Source: Haemophilus parainfluenzae (lineage in GTDB: Bacteria; Pseudomonadota; Gammaproteobacteria; Enterobacterales; Pasteurellaceae). Taken from it: a stretch of DNA of 64,000 nucleotides. Of the stretch, positions 44,111 through 53,042 are shown piece by piece. Numbering within the stretch: position 1 is the stretch's first letter; the number at the start of each line of letters is the position of its first letter. The position numbers were made by a program, and so were the translations under genes. The stretch is taken from NCBI RefSeq assembly GCF_003252795.1, contig NZ_QEPQ01000003.1:62001-126000 (forward strand), given 5' to 3'. The notes below the pieces were generated by a model, which saw nothing but the letters and a program-made list of their open reading frames with translations, had not been told where the DNA came from and ran no database searches.

Positions 44111-44270
44111 CTTTTTAAGCGCGGTTAAATTTCACGAAAATTTTACTTAATTTTTACTTCATTTATAGTTTATTATCTTTATATTTAGGCGTATGATGAC
44201 TGTCAGTTTTACATAACCCCTAAATTTATTTAGGTAAATATATTATTTTTATTTAATAGGAGATTAAATA

Positions 44271-44639
44271 ATGAAAAAATTATTCACAGCAGTACTTTAT
44301 GCGGCAGCGATTGCTGTACCTTTTTTTGCTTCTGCGAATACTGCACCACAAACAGAACAAAGCGCAGTACAACCGGAAAAAGCAAAAGGCGTTTGGATTG
44401 ATGTACGTTCAGCCGAGGAGTTTAACGCAGGTCATTTGCAAGATGCAGTGAATATTCCACATGATAAAATCGTTGAAGGTGTTAAAGCGATTGGCTCAGA
44501 TAAAGATGCACCGATCAACCTTTATTGTCGTAGTGGTCGCCGTGCCGAAACCGCACTCACTGAGTTGAAAAATGCAGGTTATACCAATGTAACCAACCAC
44601 GGCGGTTATGAAGATTTGGTTAAAAAAGGTTTGAAATAA
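44271..44639 (+). CDS. Periplasmic rhodanese-like protein (PspE type)
   Basis: A 122-residue single-domain rhodanese with a signal peptide (cut after ASA, about 22). The active-site loop is LYCRSGRRAE (Cys about 85), and IDVRSAEEFNAGHLQDAVNIP is the family's N-terminal motif. It may transfer sulfane sulfur or act on periplasmic thiols, as PspE does; the substrate is not known. GGAG precedes the ATG. It stands alone between two hairpin terminators. Confidence 0.87.
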   Translation: MKKLFTAVLYAAAIAVPFFASANTAPQTEQSAVQPEKAKGVWIDVRSAEEFNAGHLQDAVNIPHDKIVEGVKAIGSDKDAPINLYCRSGRRAETALTELKNAGYTNVTNHGGYEDLVKKGLK

Positions 44640-44658
44640 ACATCCCATTATTTAAAGC

Positions 44659-44692
44659 AAAATCCCCTAGAGCAGAACAGTAGGGGATTTTT
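44659..44692 (+). terminator. Terminator after rhodanese gene
   Basis: AAAATCCCCTA and TAGGGGATTTTT form an 11-bp stem with an 11-base loop, 20 bases after the rhodanese stop. Confidence 0.85.
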
Positions 44693-44774
44693 ACTATAAA
44701 GAGCGGTCAGATTTTCCAGTATTTTTGCAAATGCTCTTCAAAACTTGACCACTTGCATCATTATCAAGACCGCA

Positions 44775-44784
44775 GCCGTCTGAA
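44775..44784 (+). repeat. Neisseria-type DNA uptake sequence core
   Basis: GCCGTCTGAA, the exact 10-base Neisserial DUS core, lies 16 bases past the 3' end of the thioredoxin-like gene, where DUS copies commonly sit in Neisseria. The two preceding bases are CA rather than AT or AG. Confidence 0.75.
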
Positions 44785-44799
44785 ACATTGATAGACCGG

Positions 44800-45135
44800 T
44801 TACTGATGTTCGCTTTCTGCTACTTTTGTCCATTTTGCCAATGTCTGTTTCATCTGTGCCTGAGGGATGAAGCGGGCCATCCGTTCTACTTCCTTGCCTT
44901 GATAAAACAGCAGCCATGCAGGTGCGGTCAGCACGTGGAAACGTCCGGCCATTTCGGGTATTTCAGCAATATCGGCTTTTACGGCATACACATTTCCTTC
45001 CTCCGCCAAAGCTGAGTCAAGCTGGGCGGCCACGACCGTACAAACACTGCAGATTGGGGCTTTGATGTACAGTGATACTAAAGGGTGTGTGGCGATGGCC
45101 TGTTCGATGTCTTTCAGAGTGTGTAGTTGTTGCAT
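44800..45135 (-). CDS. Thioredoxin-like protein (CxxC), probable Neisseria origin
   Basis: A 111-residue cytoplasmic thioredoxin-fold protein without signal peptide. The redox centre is CSVC (about 29-32) in IKAPICSVCTVVAAQL, and the cis-Pro is in LTAPAWLLFYQG (about 71); it resembles YtpP-like small thioredoxins. AAAGGAG precedes the start. Its GC content and codon choice (many GCC, CTG, GGC) are clearly higher than the surroundings, and a Neisserial uptake sequence lies next to its 3' end. Both point to import from a Neisseria. Its redox partner is unknown. Confidence 0.8.
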   Translation of the reverse strand: MQQLHTLKDIEQAIATHPLVSLYIKAPICSVCTVVAAQLDSALAEEGNVYAVKADIAEIPEMAGRFHVLTAPAWLLFYQGKEVERMARFIPQAQMKQTLAKWTKVAESEHQ

Positions 45136-45227
45136 GTCATGTACTCCTTTGAGCGATTAAGCACGTTTCTAGTTGTCCAGAAAAGGGGCTTTCAACGAAA
45201 TGAAAACAAGAAAACGTTTTGAGTCGT

Positions 45228-45341
45228 CTAGATTTTTTCCACAACCACTTTTGCCCGCGCTTTCAGGCTGTTCAACACTGGCGAGGTGGCGGCGGAGCGG
45301 TCGGCGAAATTTTGCAGGGAATGAAAGGTCTCTCTTCATAA
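45228..45341 (-). pseudogene. Remnant of a higher-GC gene C-terminus
   Basis: On the minus strand a short frame encodes a plausible C-terminal tail (SPVLNSLKARAKVVVEKI, then stop at 45228-45230). It has higher GC than the flanks, like the thioredoxin-like gene, and is closed upstream by a stop near 45342. I do not recognise the parent protein. It may be the 3' scrap of a gene imported on the same Neisserial fragment. Confidence 0.3.
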
Positions 45342-45556
45342 AACAATGTTATATGAATAATTTGTAAAAAATCTCCAAAATTATGCAGGATTTGGGTGTT
45401 TGCAAATTAAAATAACTTATTTTGCCTTCAATTTTTAACCAGTCAAATTTACCATTGCCCACTCTTCGTATTGGGAAGTTTGATTTTTAACTGGTTTTAA
45501 ATTCATTTTGCTATGATATTCTGTTTAAGGTTTTTATTATTATACCTAATGAATGT

Positions 45557-45700
45557 TTAAATTGGGGTGTTCACGCAAAAACACATTGACTGCTTTAAAT
45601 CCGTATGTGGTACTGTGGTGATGGTTATTTTATTTTCTGATATTTCAAAAGCTTGCGGCTCTCTTGTCCAGACAAGTGATTTGGGATGGAATGTGTGCAT
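45557..45700 (-). pseudogene. Truncated DUF1349-like protein
   Basis: A 47-residue frame that starts at ATG 45700 with a good ribosome site (CAGGAG). The sequence FHPKSLVWTREPQAF and ITITTVPHTDL match the first strands of DUF1349 (concanavalin-like, about 190 residues), then the match stops abruptly and the frame ends after an unrelated KQSMCFCVNTPI. This is the intact 5' end of a gene that lost the rest. Between 45136 and 45875 I see only this remnant, the one at 45228-45341 and the copper promoter. Confidence 0.55.
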
Positions 45701-45806
45701 TATTACTCCTGAGTAATGAGACTGTATTATAGTAAAGATTTCATACATATTGAAAAACAAGCGGTAGGATTTTGAGAAAAATTTGCAAATTATTTTTTCA
45801 AATCCC

Positions 45807-45837
45807 TTGAGCTTAACCCTAGGTTAAGCTTTAACAT
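45807..45837 (+). promoter_or_regulatory. MerR/CueR-type promoter of the copper genes
   Basis: -35 TTGAGC (45807-45812) and -10 TAACAT (45832-45837) are separated by 19 bases, the overlong spacer typical of MerR-family activated promoters. The spacer holds a dyad, AGCTTAACC (45810-45818) and GGTTAAGCT (45822-45830), centred between the boxes. With copper genes downstream, CueR is the likely activator. No MerR-family gene is in the window. Confidence 0.75.
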
Positions 45838-45875
45838 GATGTCCATTCAATCTCAATAAAAAATAAGGACATCTT

Positions 45876-46331
45876 ATGAAATTACATAAATTCACCCGCT
45901 CATTGTTGCTTTTAAGTTTAGGCATAACCGCTTTTGCTCAAGCACAAACACTTTCTATGGAAGTGTGGAAAAGCCCGACTTGTGGCTGTTGTAATGAATG
46001 GATCAGCTATATGCAGAAAAACGGTTTTGAGGTTAAAGTCAACGAAACAGGCAATTATGATGCTCATAAGCGCTTTAACATTAAATATGAACATGCTTCT
46101 TGCCACACAGCCGTGATTGATGGCTATGTGATTGAAGGACATGTACCTGCTGAGGATATCAAACGTTTACTCGCAGAAAAACCCGATGCAATAGGCTTGT
46201 CTGCACCGGGAATGCCAATTGGTTCACCAGGTATGGACGGTGAAGCATACGGCGGACGCAAAGATCCTTATGATGTTGTTTTGATTAAGAAAAACGGTGA
46301 AAGTGAAGTGTTTAAATCCTATAACCAATAG
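45876..46331 (+). CDS. DUF411 periplasmic copper-binding protein
   Basis: A 151-residue exported DUF411 protein with a signal peptide (cut after AQA, about 24). The metal-site motifs are SPTCGCCNEWISYM (Cys about 35, 37, 38), the central His in EHASCHTA (about 74-77), VIEGHVPAEDI and the Met-rich PGMPIGSPGM (about 113-122). Members of this family sit in copper-resistance operons and probably carry Cu(I) in the periplasm. The multicopper oxidase gene follows by 11 bases. Start preceded by AAGGA. Confidence 0.85.
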   Translation: MKLHKFTRSLLLLSLGITAFAQAQTLSMEVWKSPTCGCCNEWISYMQKNGFEVKVNETGNYDAHKRFNIKYEHASCHTAVIDGYVIEGHVPAEDIKRLLAEKPDAIGLSAPGMPIGSPGMDGEAYGGRKDPYDVVLIKKNGESEVFKSYNQ

Positions 46332-46342
46332 GGGGGGAAAGA

Positions 46343-47896
46343 ATGAAACGTCGAGATTTTTTACGTTATGGAATTGGAATTAGCTTAGCCAGTAGCTCGC
46401 TTTATAGCCTTGCGAATGCGAATATGATGAACCACGCACAACATGGCAATATGGCGATGATGCATTCAGTACCTACTGGCCTAATGCCAACTGAGGCAAT
46501 GCCTTCAGGTTTATCGCTTAATGGGATATTACCAAAACTTGCTAATCAATCGACTCAAGCTGGACTGTTCAAAGCCACTTTAAAAGCAGAGCCAATTAAA
46601 ATTCGCCTCGCAGACAATAAAGAAACGGAATTTTGGGCTTATAACGGACAACTACCAGGGCCACAAATTGAAGTATTTGAAGGCGATGCCGTAGAAATTG
46701 AATTTATCAATCACCTACCACAACCCTCAACAGTACATTGGCACGGCTTAGATGTACCAAATGAAGCGGATGGTAACCCGATGGATATGGTTGAACCGCA
46801 AGGGAAAAAAGTCTATCGCTTTACGCTACCTCAAGGCAGTGCTGGGACATATTGGTACCACCCTCATCCACATGACCATGTTTCCGAACAAGTCTATAAA
46901 GGCTTAGCAGGCACTTTCGTTGTTAAAGCGAAAAATGATCCGCTTGCACACCTTCCTGAACAACATTGGGTGATTTCCGATCTGCGTTTAAATGCCGATG
47001 GCACCATTCCAGCAAACACGATGTTAGATTGGATGAACGGTCGTGAGGGTGAATTTGTGTTAATCAACGGTCAATATCAGCCCCAGATTCAAGTGAAAAC
47101 GAATGAACGAATCCGTCTTTGGAATGCCACTAGCGCTCGTTATTTTCGTTTAAACATTCCAGGGGTGAAATGGATTGTGGTGGGTACCGAAGGTGGTTTA
47201 CTTGAAAAACCTCGCTCGCCTGTTGATGAACTGCTACTTACACCAGCCGAACGCGTTGAAGTGATTATGGTGGGTGAAACGCAAGGAACAGTCAATTTAC
47301 AAAGCGGTTATTATGATCGCCGTAAGATGATGGTGCAAGAACAGCCTAAAGATCTCACTTTAGCCACAATTCAGGTGAAATCAGAACCTATTCAGTTACC
47401 TGAAAGCTTAAGGTCCTTCCCTAACTGGGATGAGCCAAAGCAGGTTCGCCAAATTCGCTTTAGTGAAAAAATGATGAACCATACGAATATGCCAATGATG
47501 AATCAAGGTACACATCACGCTACTACAACAACAACGGACAACCCTATTCCACCAATGATGAATGGTATGTTCTTAATCAACGGTCAAACCTTTGATATGA
47601 ACCGTATTGATTTTGTTGCCAAATTGAATGAAGTGGAACAGTGGGAAATTTTCAATGAAAGCCATATGGATCATCCGTTCCATTTGCACGGCACTCAATT
47701 TGAAGTGATTCAACATACATTAAACGGCAAAACCTTCAAGCCAGAAGGCAGGGCGTTAAAAGATGTAGTCAATTTGCGCCCTTATGAAAAAGTGATTATT
47801 CGCTTTAAGCAAGGACACACTGGGTTGAAAATGTACCATTGCCATATTTTGGAACATGAAAATCTCGGTATGATGGGGATGTTTAAAGTGGAATAG
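46343..47896 (+). CDS. Periplasmic multicopper oxidase (CueO/PcoA-like)
   Basis: A 517-residue exported oxidase that probably converts toxic Cu(I) to Cu(II). A twin-arginine signal (MKRRDFLRYG) carries the folded protein out. Copper ligands are complete: HWHGLDV (about 133), HPHPHDHVSEQ (about 173), HPFHLHGTQF (about 445) and the type 1/trinuclear HCHILEHENLGMMGM (about 499-513). Met- and His-rich stretches at about 27-55 and 376-410 resemble the Cu(I)-binding insert of CueO. It lies 11 bases after the DUF411 gene behind a CueR-type promoter. Confidence 0.92.
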   Translation: MKRRDFLRYGIGISLASSSLYSLANANMMNHAQHGNMAMMHSVPTGLMPTEAMPSGLSLNGILPKLANQSTQAGLFKATLKAEPIKIRLADNKETEFWAYNGQLPGPQIEVFEGDAVEIEFINHLPQPSTVHWHGLDVPNEADGNPMDMVEPQGKKVYRFTLPQGSAGTYWYHPHPHDHVSEQVYKGLAGTFVVKAKNDPLAHLPEQHWVISDLRLNADGTIPANTMLDWMNGREGEFVLINGQYQPQIQVKTNERIRLWNATSARYFRLNIPGVKWIVVGTEGGLLEKPRSPVDELLLTPAERVEVIMVGETQGTVNLQSGYYDRRKMMVQEQPKDLTLATIQVKSEPIQLPESLRSFPNWDEPKQVRQIRFSEKMMNHTNMPMMNQGTHHATTTTTDNPIPPMMNGMFLINGQTFDMNRIDFVAKLNEVEQWEIFNESHMDHPFHLHGTQFEVIQHTLNGKTFKPEGRALKDVVNLRPYEKVIIRFKQGHTGLKMYHCHILEHENLGMMGMFKVE

Positions 47897-47920
47897 TGGT
47901 ATCTAACCATAAAAAACAGA

Positions 47921-47957
47921 GGGATTTTCGTGAAAATTTGTAAATCGCGAAAATCCC
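47921..47957. terminator. Hairpin between oxidase gene and ssb
   Basis: GGGATTTTCG (47921-47930) and CGAAAATCCC (47948-47957) form a 10-bp stem between the converging oxidase gene and ssb. No clear T run follows on either strand, so termination efficiency is uncertain. Confidence 0.45.
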
Positions 47958-47989
47958 ACTGCGTATTGATAATCTTGTACCAATACAAT

Positions 47990-48457
47990 TCAGAATGGAA
48001 TGTTATCATCAAATGCGTCCATTGGTGGCTCAGCTTGTGGCGCTGGCGCAGATTGTGCTGGACGAGATTGATAGCTTGGTTGTGGTGCTGATTGTGCAGG
48101 TGCATAACCGCCCATATCTTGAGAGCGACCACCTAACATTTGTAAGTTATCACCTTGGATTTCAGTGGTGTAACGATCTTGGCCGTTGTTATCTTGCCAT
48201 TTACGGGTTTTTAAACGACCTTCAACATAAACTTGTGAACCTTTGCGTAAGTATTGACCCGCAATTTCCGCTAAACGACGATATAACACGATGCGGTGCC
48301 ATTCGGTCACTTCGCGACGTTCACCCGTGTTTTTATCTGTCCAGCTTTCACTTGTTGCCACGCTGATATTTGCTACCGCTTCGCCATTTGGCATCGTGCG
48401 GATTTCAGGATCATTACCTAAATTACCCACGATGATTACTTTATTAATACCTGCCAT
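47990..48457 (-). CDS. ssb: Single-stranded DNA-binding protein
   Basis: A 155-residue SSB. The OB-fold occupies about 1-110 ([42 protein letters not shown]), a Gln/Pro/Ala-rich linker follows, and the acidic tail [10 protein letters not shown] recruits replication and repair partners. GAGGA precedes the start. Divergent from uvrA, as in E. coli, with a LexA box in the shared region. Confidence 0.97.
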   Translation of the reverse strand: MAGINKVIIVGNLGNDPEIRTMPNGEAVANISVATSESWTDKNTGERREVTEWHRIVLYRRLAEIAGQYLRKGSQVYVEGRLKTRKWQDNNGQDRYTTEIQGDNLQMLGGRSQDMGGYAPAQSAPQPSYQSRPAQSAPAPQAEPPMDAFDDNIPF

Positions 48458-48538
48458 AGAATCCTCTATATTTTAGAAATAAGATGAAAAATTTTGGCTA
48501 TTTTGCCTTAAAAGAAACAAAAGATCCATAAAAATTAA

Positions 48539-48554
48539 CTGGATATTTGCACAG
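48539..48554. promoter_or_regulatory. LexA (SOS) box between ssb and uvrA
   Basis: CTGGATATTTGCACAG fits CTG-N10-CAG and differs by one base from the E. coli CTGT-N8-ACAG. The same ssb-uvrA intergenic position holds an SOS box in E. coli. Confidence 0.75.
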
Positions 48555-48619
48555 ATATTGAAATATGCGATAATGGTCGCAATTTTTGAATTTATTTTCT
48601 TAAGGCAATCGCTTTTTTT

Positions 48620-51451
48620 ATGGATACTATCGACATTCGTGGGGCTAGAACCCACAACCTCAAAAACATCAATTTAACCATTCCGCGCGATAAATTAATT
48701 GTGATAACAGGCTTGTCTGGTTCGGGCAAATCTTCTTTAGCATTTGATACGCTTTATGCGGAAGGGCAGCGCCGTTATGTGGAATCGCTTTCTGCTTATG
48801 CGCGTCAATTCCTTTCTTTGATGGAAAAGCCGGATGTGGATTCGATTGAGGGCTTGTCGCCAGCGATTTCTATTGAGCAAAAATCCACTTCTCATAATCC
48901 GCGTTCAACCGTGGGCACGATCACCGAAATTTACGATTATCTGCGTTTGCTGTTTGCTCGCGTAGGGGAGCCGCGTTGTCCTGATCATGATGTGCCATTA
49001 ACGGCACAAACCATCAGTCAAATGGTGGATAAAGTTTTAAGTCTGCCTGAAGAAAGCAAAATGATGTTGCTTGCGCCTGTGGTGAAAAACCGTAAAGGTG
49101 AGCACGTTAAGCTGTTAGATAGCTTGGCGGCACAAGGTTATATTCGCGCAAGAATTGATGGTGAGATTTGTGATTTATCCGATCCACCAGAACTTGCTTT
49201 ACAGAAAAAGCATACCATTGAAGTGGTGGTAGATCGCTTTAAAGTGCGGTCAGATTTAGCCACACGTTTAGCAGAATCCTTTGAAACGGCTTTGGAGCTT
49301 TCTGGTGGTACAGCAGTTGTGGCAGATATGGATAATCCTAACGCTGAAGAATTGGTTTTCTCGGCGAATTTTGCTTGTCCACATTGTGGCTATTCCGTAC
49401 CGGAATTAGAGCCTCGCTTGTTCTCATTTAATAACCCAGCAGGGGCGTGTCCGACTTGTGATGGCTTAGGTGTTCAGCAGTTCTTCGATGAAAGCCGTGT
49501 GGTGCAAAATGAAAGCATTTCCCTCGCAGGTGGTGCGGTGAAAGGTTGGGATCGTCGCAATTTCTATTACTATCAAATGCTTACCTCGTTGGCGAAACAT
49601 TATAAATTTGATATTGAAACGCCATACGAAGATTTACCACAGAAAATTAAAGATATTGTGATGCATGGTTCAGGCAAGGAAGAAATTGAATTCCAATACA
49701 TGAACGACCGTGGCGATGTGGTGATCCGCAAACATCCTTTTGAAGGGATTTTGAATAATATGGCGCGCCGTTACAAAGAAACGGAATCCATGTCTGTGCG
49801 CGAAGAATTGGCGAAAAATATCAGCAATCGCCCTTGTGCAGATTGTGGTGGTTCGCGTCTTCGTCCTGAAGCTAGAAACGTGTATATCGGTAATATTAAC
49901 TTGCCACAAATTTCAGAGAAAAGCATTGGTGAAAGCCTTGAGTTTTTCCAAGGGCTTACTTTAACCGGCCAAAAAGCACAAATTGCAGAAAAAATCCTGA
50001 AAGAGATCAGAGAGCGGTTAGAGTTTTTAGTGAATGTGGGTTTGAATTATCTTTCCCTTTCTCGTTCTGCCGAAACCCTTTCGGGTGGTGAAGCGCAACG
50101 TATTCGTCTTGCGAGTCAGATTGGTGCCGGCTTAGTTGGCGTCATGTATGTGTTGGATGAGCCTTCTATCGGTTTGCATCAACGCGATAATGAACGTCTG
50201 TTAAATACGCTGATTCATTTGCGTAATTTGGGTAACACCGTGATCGTAGTGGAACATGATGAAGATGCTATTCGAGAAGCCGATCATATTATTGATATTG
50301 GCCCTGGGGCAGGTGTGCATGGTGGTCAAGTGATTGCGCAAGGTACCGCCAAAGAAATCATGGCGAACCCGAATTCGATTACAGGTAAGTTCTTATCGGG
50401 TGAAGAAAAAATCGACATTCCGAAAAAACGAACTGCACTTGATAAAAGCAAACTTTTAAAATTAAAAGGTGCGACAGGGAACAATCTAAAAGGTGTGAAT
50501 TTAGAGATTCCAGTAGGCTTATTTACTTGTATAACAGGGGTATCAGGTTCAGGCAAATCAACGCTAATTAATGATACCTTATTCCCATTGGCTCAAAACG
50601 CTTTAAATCGTGCGGAAAAAACAGATTTTGCACCTTATAAATCCATTGAAGGCTTGGAATATTTCGATAAAGTGATCGATATTAACCAAAGCCCGATCGG
50701 TCGTACACCGCGTTCTAACCCAGCGACTTACACGGGATTATTTACCCCAATTCGTGAATTATTTGCGGGCGTGCCAGAAGCGCGTGCGCGTGGTTATAAC
50801 CCAGGACGTTTTAGCTTTAACGTGCGTGGTGGACGTTGTGAAGCATGCCAAGGTGATGGTGTGCTGAAAGTTGAAATGCACTTCTTGCCGGATGTGTATG
50901 TACCTTGTGATCAATGTAAAGGTAAACGCTATAACCGTGAAACCTTGGAAATCCGATACAAAGGTAAAACTATCCACCAAGTGCTAGATATGACAGTGGA
51001 AGAAGCGCGCGAGTTTTTTGATGCGATCCCAATGATTGCGCGTAAATTGCAAACCCTAATGGATGTGGGCTTGTCCTACATTCGTTTAGGTCAGTCTTCT
51101 ACCACGCTTTCAGGTGGTGAGGCACAACGTGTTAAGTTAGCGACAGAGCTTTCAAAACGTGATACCGGTAAAACCCTTTATATTTTGGATGAGCCGACAA
51201 CTGGCTTGCATTTCGCTGATATTAAACAGCTTCTCGAGGTGTTACATCGCTTACGCGATCAAGGCAATACTATCGTGGTGATCGAACACAACTTAGATGT
51301 GATCAAAACCGCAGACTGGATTGTGGATCTTGGTCCTGAAGGGGGCAGTGGCGGTGGTCAAATCATCGCAACAGGTACACCGGAAGACGTTGCAAAAGTC
51401 AAAGGTTCGCATACCGCGAGATTCCTGAAAGATATCTTAGCAAAAGGCTAG
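48620..51451 (+). CDS. uvrA: UvrA, excinuclease ABC subunit A
   Basis: A 943-residue damage-recognition ATPase of nucleotide excision repair. Two ABC modules are visible: Walker [10 protein letters not shown] (about 31) and GVSGSGKST (about 640), signatures [12 protein letters not shown] (about 489) and [12 protein letters not shown] (about 832), with Walker [10 protein letters not shown] and LDEPTTGLH. Zinc modules use CPHCG/CPTC (about 253-280) and CEAC/CDQC (about 739-766). The N-terminus is nearly identical in layout to E. coli UvrA. Likely LexA-regulated. Confidence 0.98.
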   Translation: MDTIDIRGARTHNLKNINLTIPRDKLIVITGLSGSGKSSLAFDTLYAEGQRRYVESLSAYARQFLSLMEKPDVDSIEGLSPAISIEQKSTSHNPRSTVGTITEIYDYLRLLFARVGEPRCPDHDVPLTAQTISQMVDKVLSLPEESKMMLLAPVVKNRKGEHVKLLDSLAAQGYIRARIDGEICDLSDPPELALQKKHTIEVVVDRFKVRSDLATRLAESFETALELSGGTAVVADMDNPNAEELVFSANFACPHCGYSVPELEPRLFSFNNPAGACPTCDGLGVQQFFDESRVVQNESISLAGGAVKGWDRRNFYYYQMLTSLAKHYKFDIETPYEDLPQKIKDIVMHGSGKEEIEFQYMNDRGDVVIRKHPFEGILNNMARRYKETESMSVREELAKNISNRPCADCGGSRLRPEARNVYIGNINLPQISEKSIGESLEFFQGLTLTGQKAQIAEKILKEIRERLEFLVNVGLNYLSLSRSAETLSGGEAQRIRLASQIGAGLVGVMYVLDEPSIGLHQRDNERLLNTLIHLRNLGNTVIVVEHDEDAIREADHIIDIGPGAGVHGGQVIAQGTAKEIMANPNSITGKFLSGEEKIDIPKKRTALDKSKLLKLKGATGNNLKGVNLEIPVGLFTCITGVSGSGKSTLINDTLFPLAQNALNRAEKTDFAPYKSIEGLEYFDKVIDINQSPIGRTPRSNPATYTGLFTPIRELFAGVPEARARGYNPGRFSFNVRGGRCEACQGDGVLKVEMHFLPDVYVPCDQCKGKRYNRETLEIRYKGKTIHQVLDMTVEEAREFFDAIPMIARKLQTLMDVGLSYIRLGQSSTTLSGGEAQRVKLATELSKRDTGKTLYILDEPTTGLHFADIKQLLEVLHRLRDQGNTIVVIEHNLDVIKTADWIVDLGPEGGSGGGQIIATGTPEDVAKVKGSHTARFLKDILAKG

Positions 51452-51499
51452 AAAAAATAACCGCACTTTTGAGCATCATCAAAGTGCGGTTATTTTTTT
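51452..51499. terminator. USS-pair terminator uvrA / emrB
   Basis: AAAAAATAACCGCACTTT and AAAGTGCGGTTATTTTTT form a long stem made of two opposed uptake signals with A and T flanks, between converging uvrA and emrB; it should act both ways. Confidence 0.85.
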
Positions 51500-51507
51500 A
51501 AGGTTTT

Positions 51508-53034
51508 TTAATGGCGATTTCCAAAAGGTGGTTTAGCAAACCAGACGATAATAAATAATGCCAAGAATGTGATAGCCGATAACCAGAAAATTTCATTAGC
51601 GCCAATAATAAAGCCCTGTGCAGTGATTTGTCTGGCGAGATATGAAGCTGTTTGTTGTTCGTTCAATCCAAAACTTGCCATCGTCTGGAAGAACTGTTGG
51701 GAAATCGGATTATATGGGTTAATCGCTTCCGTGAGTTGAGTATGATGCACGGCTTCGCGGTTATACCACATAAATGTCGTGAGGGATGTTCCCACCGAGC
51801 CAGCAAGGGTTCGAAGGAAATTAAATAAGCTCGATGCTGAAGCCATTTTTTCGGGTGGTAAACCCGAAAGTGTGATGGTTGTCAGTGGCATAAAGAAGCA
51901 AGCAACCGCTAAACCTTGCACAAATTGTGGCAAGGCAACATCGGCAAAGGTCATGCCAGGCTCAAAGGTTACAGCTCGCCAATAAAAGGTCAAAGCATAA
52001 ACCATAAAACTGATCGTGACTAAAATTCGCATATCAATTTTATGTCCTAGTTTACCGATGATTGGTGAAAGTAAAATCGGGAATAATCCCACTGGTGCGG
52101 CTGCGAGCCCAGCCCAAGTCGCGGTGTAGCCGTAAACTTGTTGGAGTAGAAGTGGGATAAGCACAACAGACCCCAAATACACCAAAAAGGCGAGACTGGT
52201 TGAAAGGCAACCTACGCTAAAATTGCGTGATTTGAACAGTGAAATATCCACAACGGGATTGTCATCAGTGAGTTCCCAAATGGTGAGCGCGATTAAACAC
52301 ACAACCGCAATCACGGTGAGAACAATAATCTCCGTTGAATTAAACCAATCTTGCTCTCTTCCTTGGTCCAGCATTAATTGTAAACAGCCTACGCCGAGAA
52401 CCAGTAAAACAAGCCCAACAGTATCAATAGGTTGATGAGAAATTTGGCTTTCTCGATCGCCTAAAATCTTCCAACTCATTAAGACGACGGCTAATCCAAT
52501 GGGAACATTGATGAAAAAGATCCAACCCCAATGAATGTTATCGCTGATCCAGCCTCCCAGAATTGGCCCGAAGATAGGTGCTACGACCACGGTCATTGAC
52601 CAAAATGCGAGTGCCATACCTCGTTTTTTAGGCGGATAGTTATTGAGTAATAAACTTTGCGAAAGCGGTATGATTGGACCGGCAACTGCACCTTGGATGA
52701 CGCGGCAAATAATCAACATTTCCAAACTATGTGAAATGCCACAAAGCCAAGAGGCAAGGACGAAAAGTAAGGTTGAGATTAAAAATAACCGCACTTCACC
52801 GAAACGTTTTGCCAGCCAACCGGTGATAGGAATTGAGATCGCATTGGCCACACCAAACGAGGTGATGACCCATGTGCCTTGGCTGGATGAAGCCCCTAAA
52901 TCTCCTGCAATAGTAGGAATGGCAACGTTAGCGATGGTGGAATCCAACACCTGCATAAAAGTCGCAAGCGAGAGCGCTAACGTGAGAATAACCAGTGCAC
53001 CGCCTTGTACCGGCGTAAAATGAGATTGCGACAT
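51508..53034 (-). CDS. emrB: EmrB multidrug efflux permease (MFS, DHA2)
   Basis: A 508-residue proton-linked exporter with 14 membrane segments. The DHA2 landmarks are MQVLDSTIANVAIPTIAGDLG (about 27-47), motif A GWLAKRFGEVRLFLIS (about 77) and motif C VVAPIFGPILGGWISD (about 149-164). With EmrA and an outer-membrane TolC-type channel it expels uncouplers and hydrophobic drugs. Gap of 8 bases after emrA. No tolC homologue in the window. Confidence 0.93.
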   Translation of the reverse strand: MSQSHFTPVQGGALVILTLALSLATFMQVLDSTIANVAIPTIAGDLGASSSQGTWVITSFGVANAISIPITGWLAKRFGEVRLFLISTLLFVLASWLCGISHSLEMLIICRVIQGAVAGPIIPLSQSLLLNNYPPKKRGMALAFWSMTVVVAPIFGPILGGWISDNIHWGWIFFINVPIGLAVVLMSWKILGDRESQISHQPIDTVGLVLLVLGVGCLQLMLDQGREQDWFNSTEIIVLTVIAVVCLIALTIWELTDDNPVVDISLFKSRNFSVGCLSTSLAFLVYLGSVVLIPLLLQQVYGYTATWAGLAAAPVGLFPILLSPIIGKLGHKIDMRILVTISFMVYALTFYWRAVTFEPGMTFADVALPQFVQGLAVACFFMPLTTITLSGLPPEKMASASSLFNFLRTLAGSVGTSLTTFMWYNREAVHHTQLTEAINPYNPISQQFFQTMASFGLNEQQTASYLARQITAQGFIIGANEIFWLSAITFLALFIIVWFAKPPFGNRH

Positions 53035-53042
53035 CGTGAAAC

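Noticed and set aside
45173-45367. Plus-strand 64-codon frame with Arg-rich sequence
   Set aside because: Biased composition, no ribosome site, and antisense to a more plausible minus-strand gene tail.
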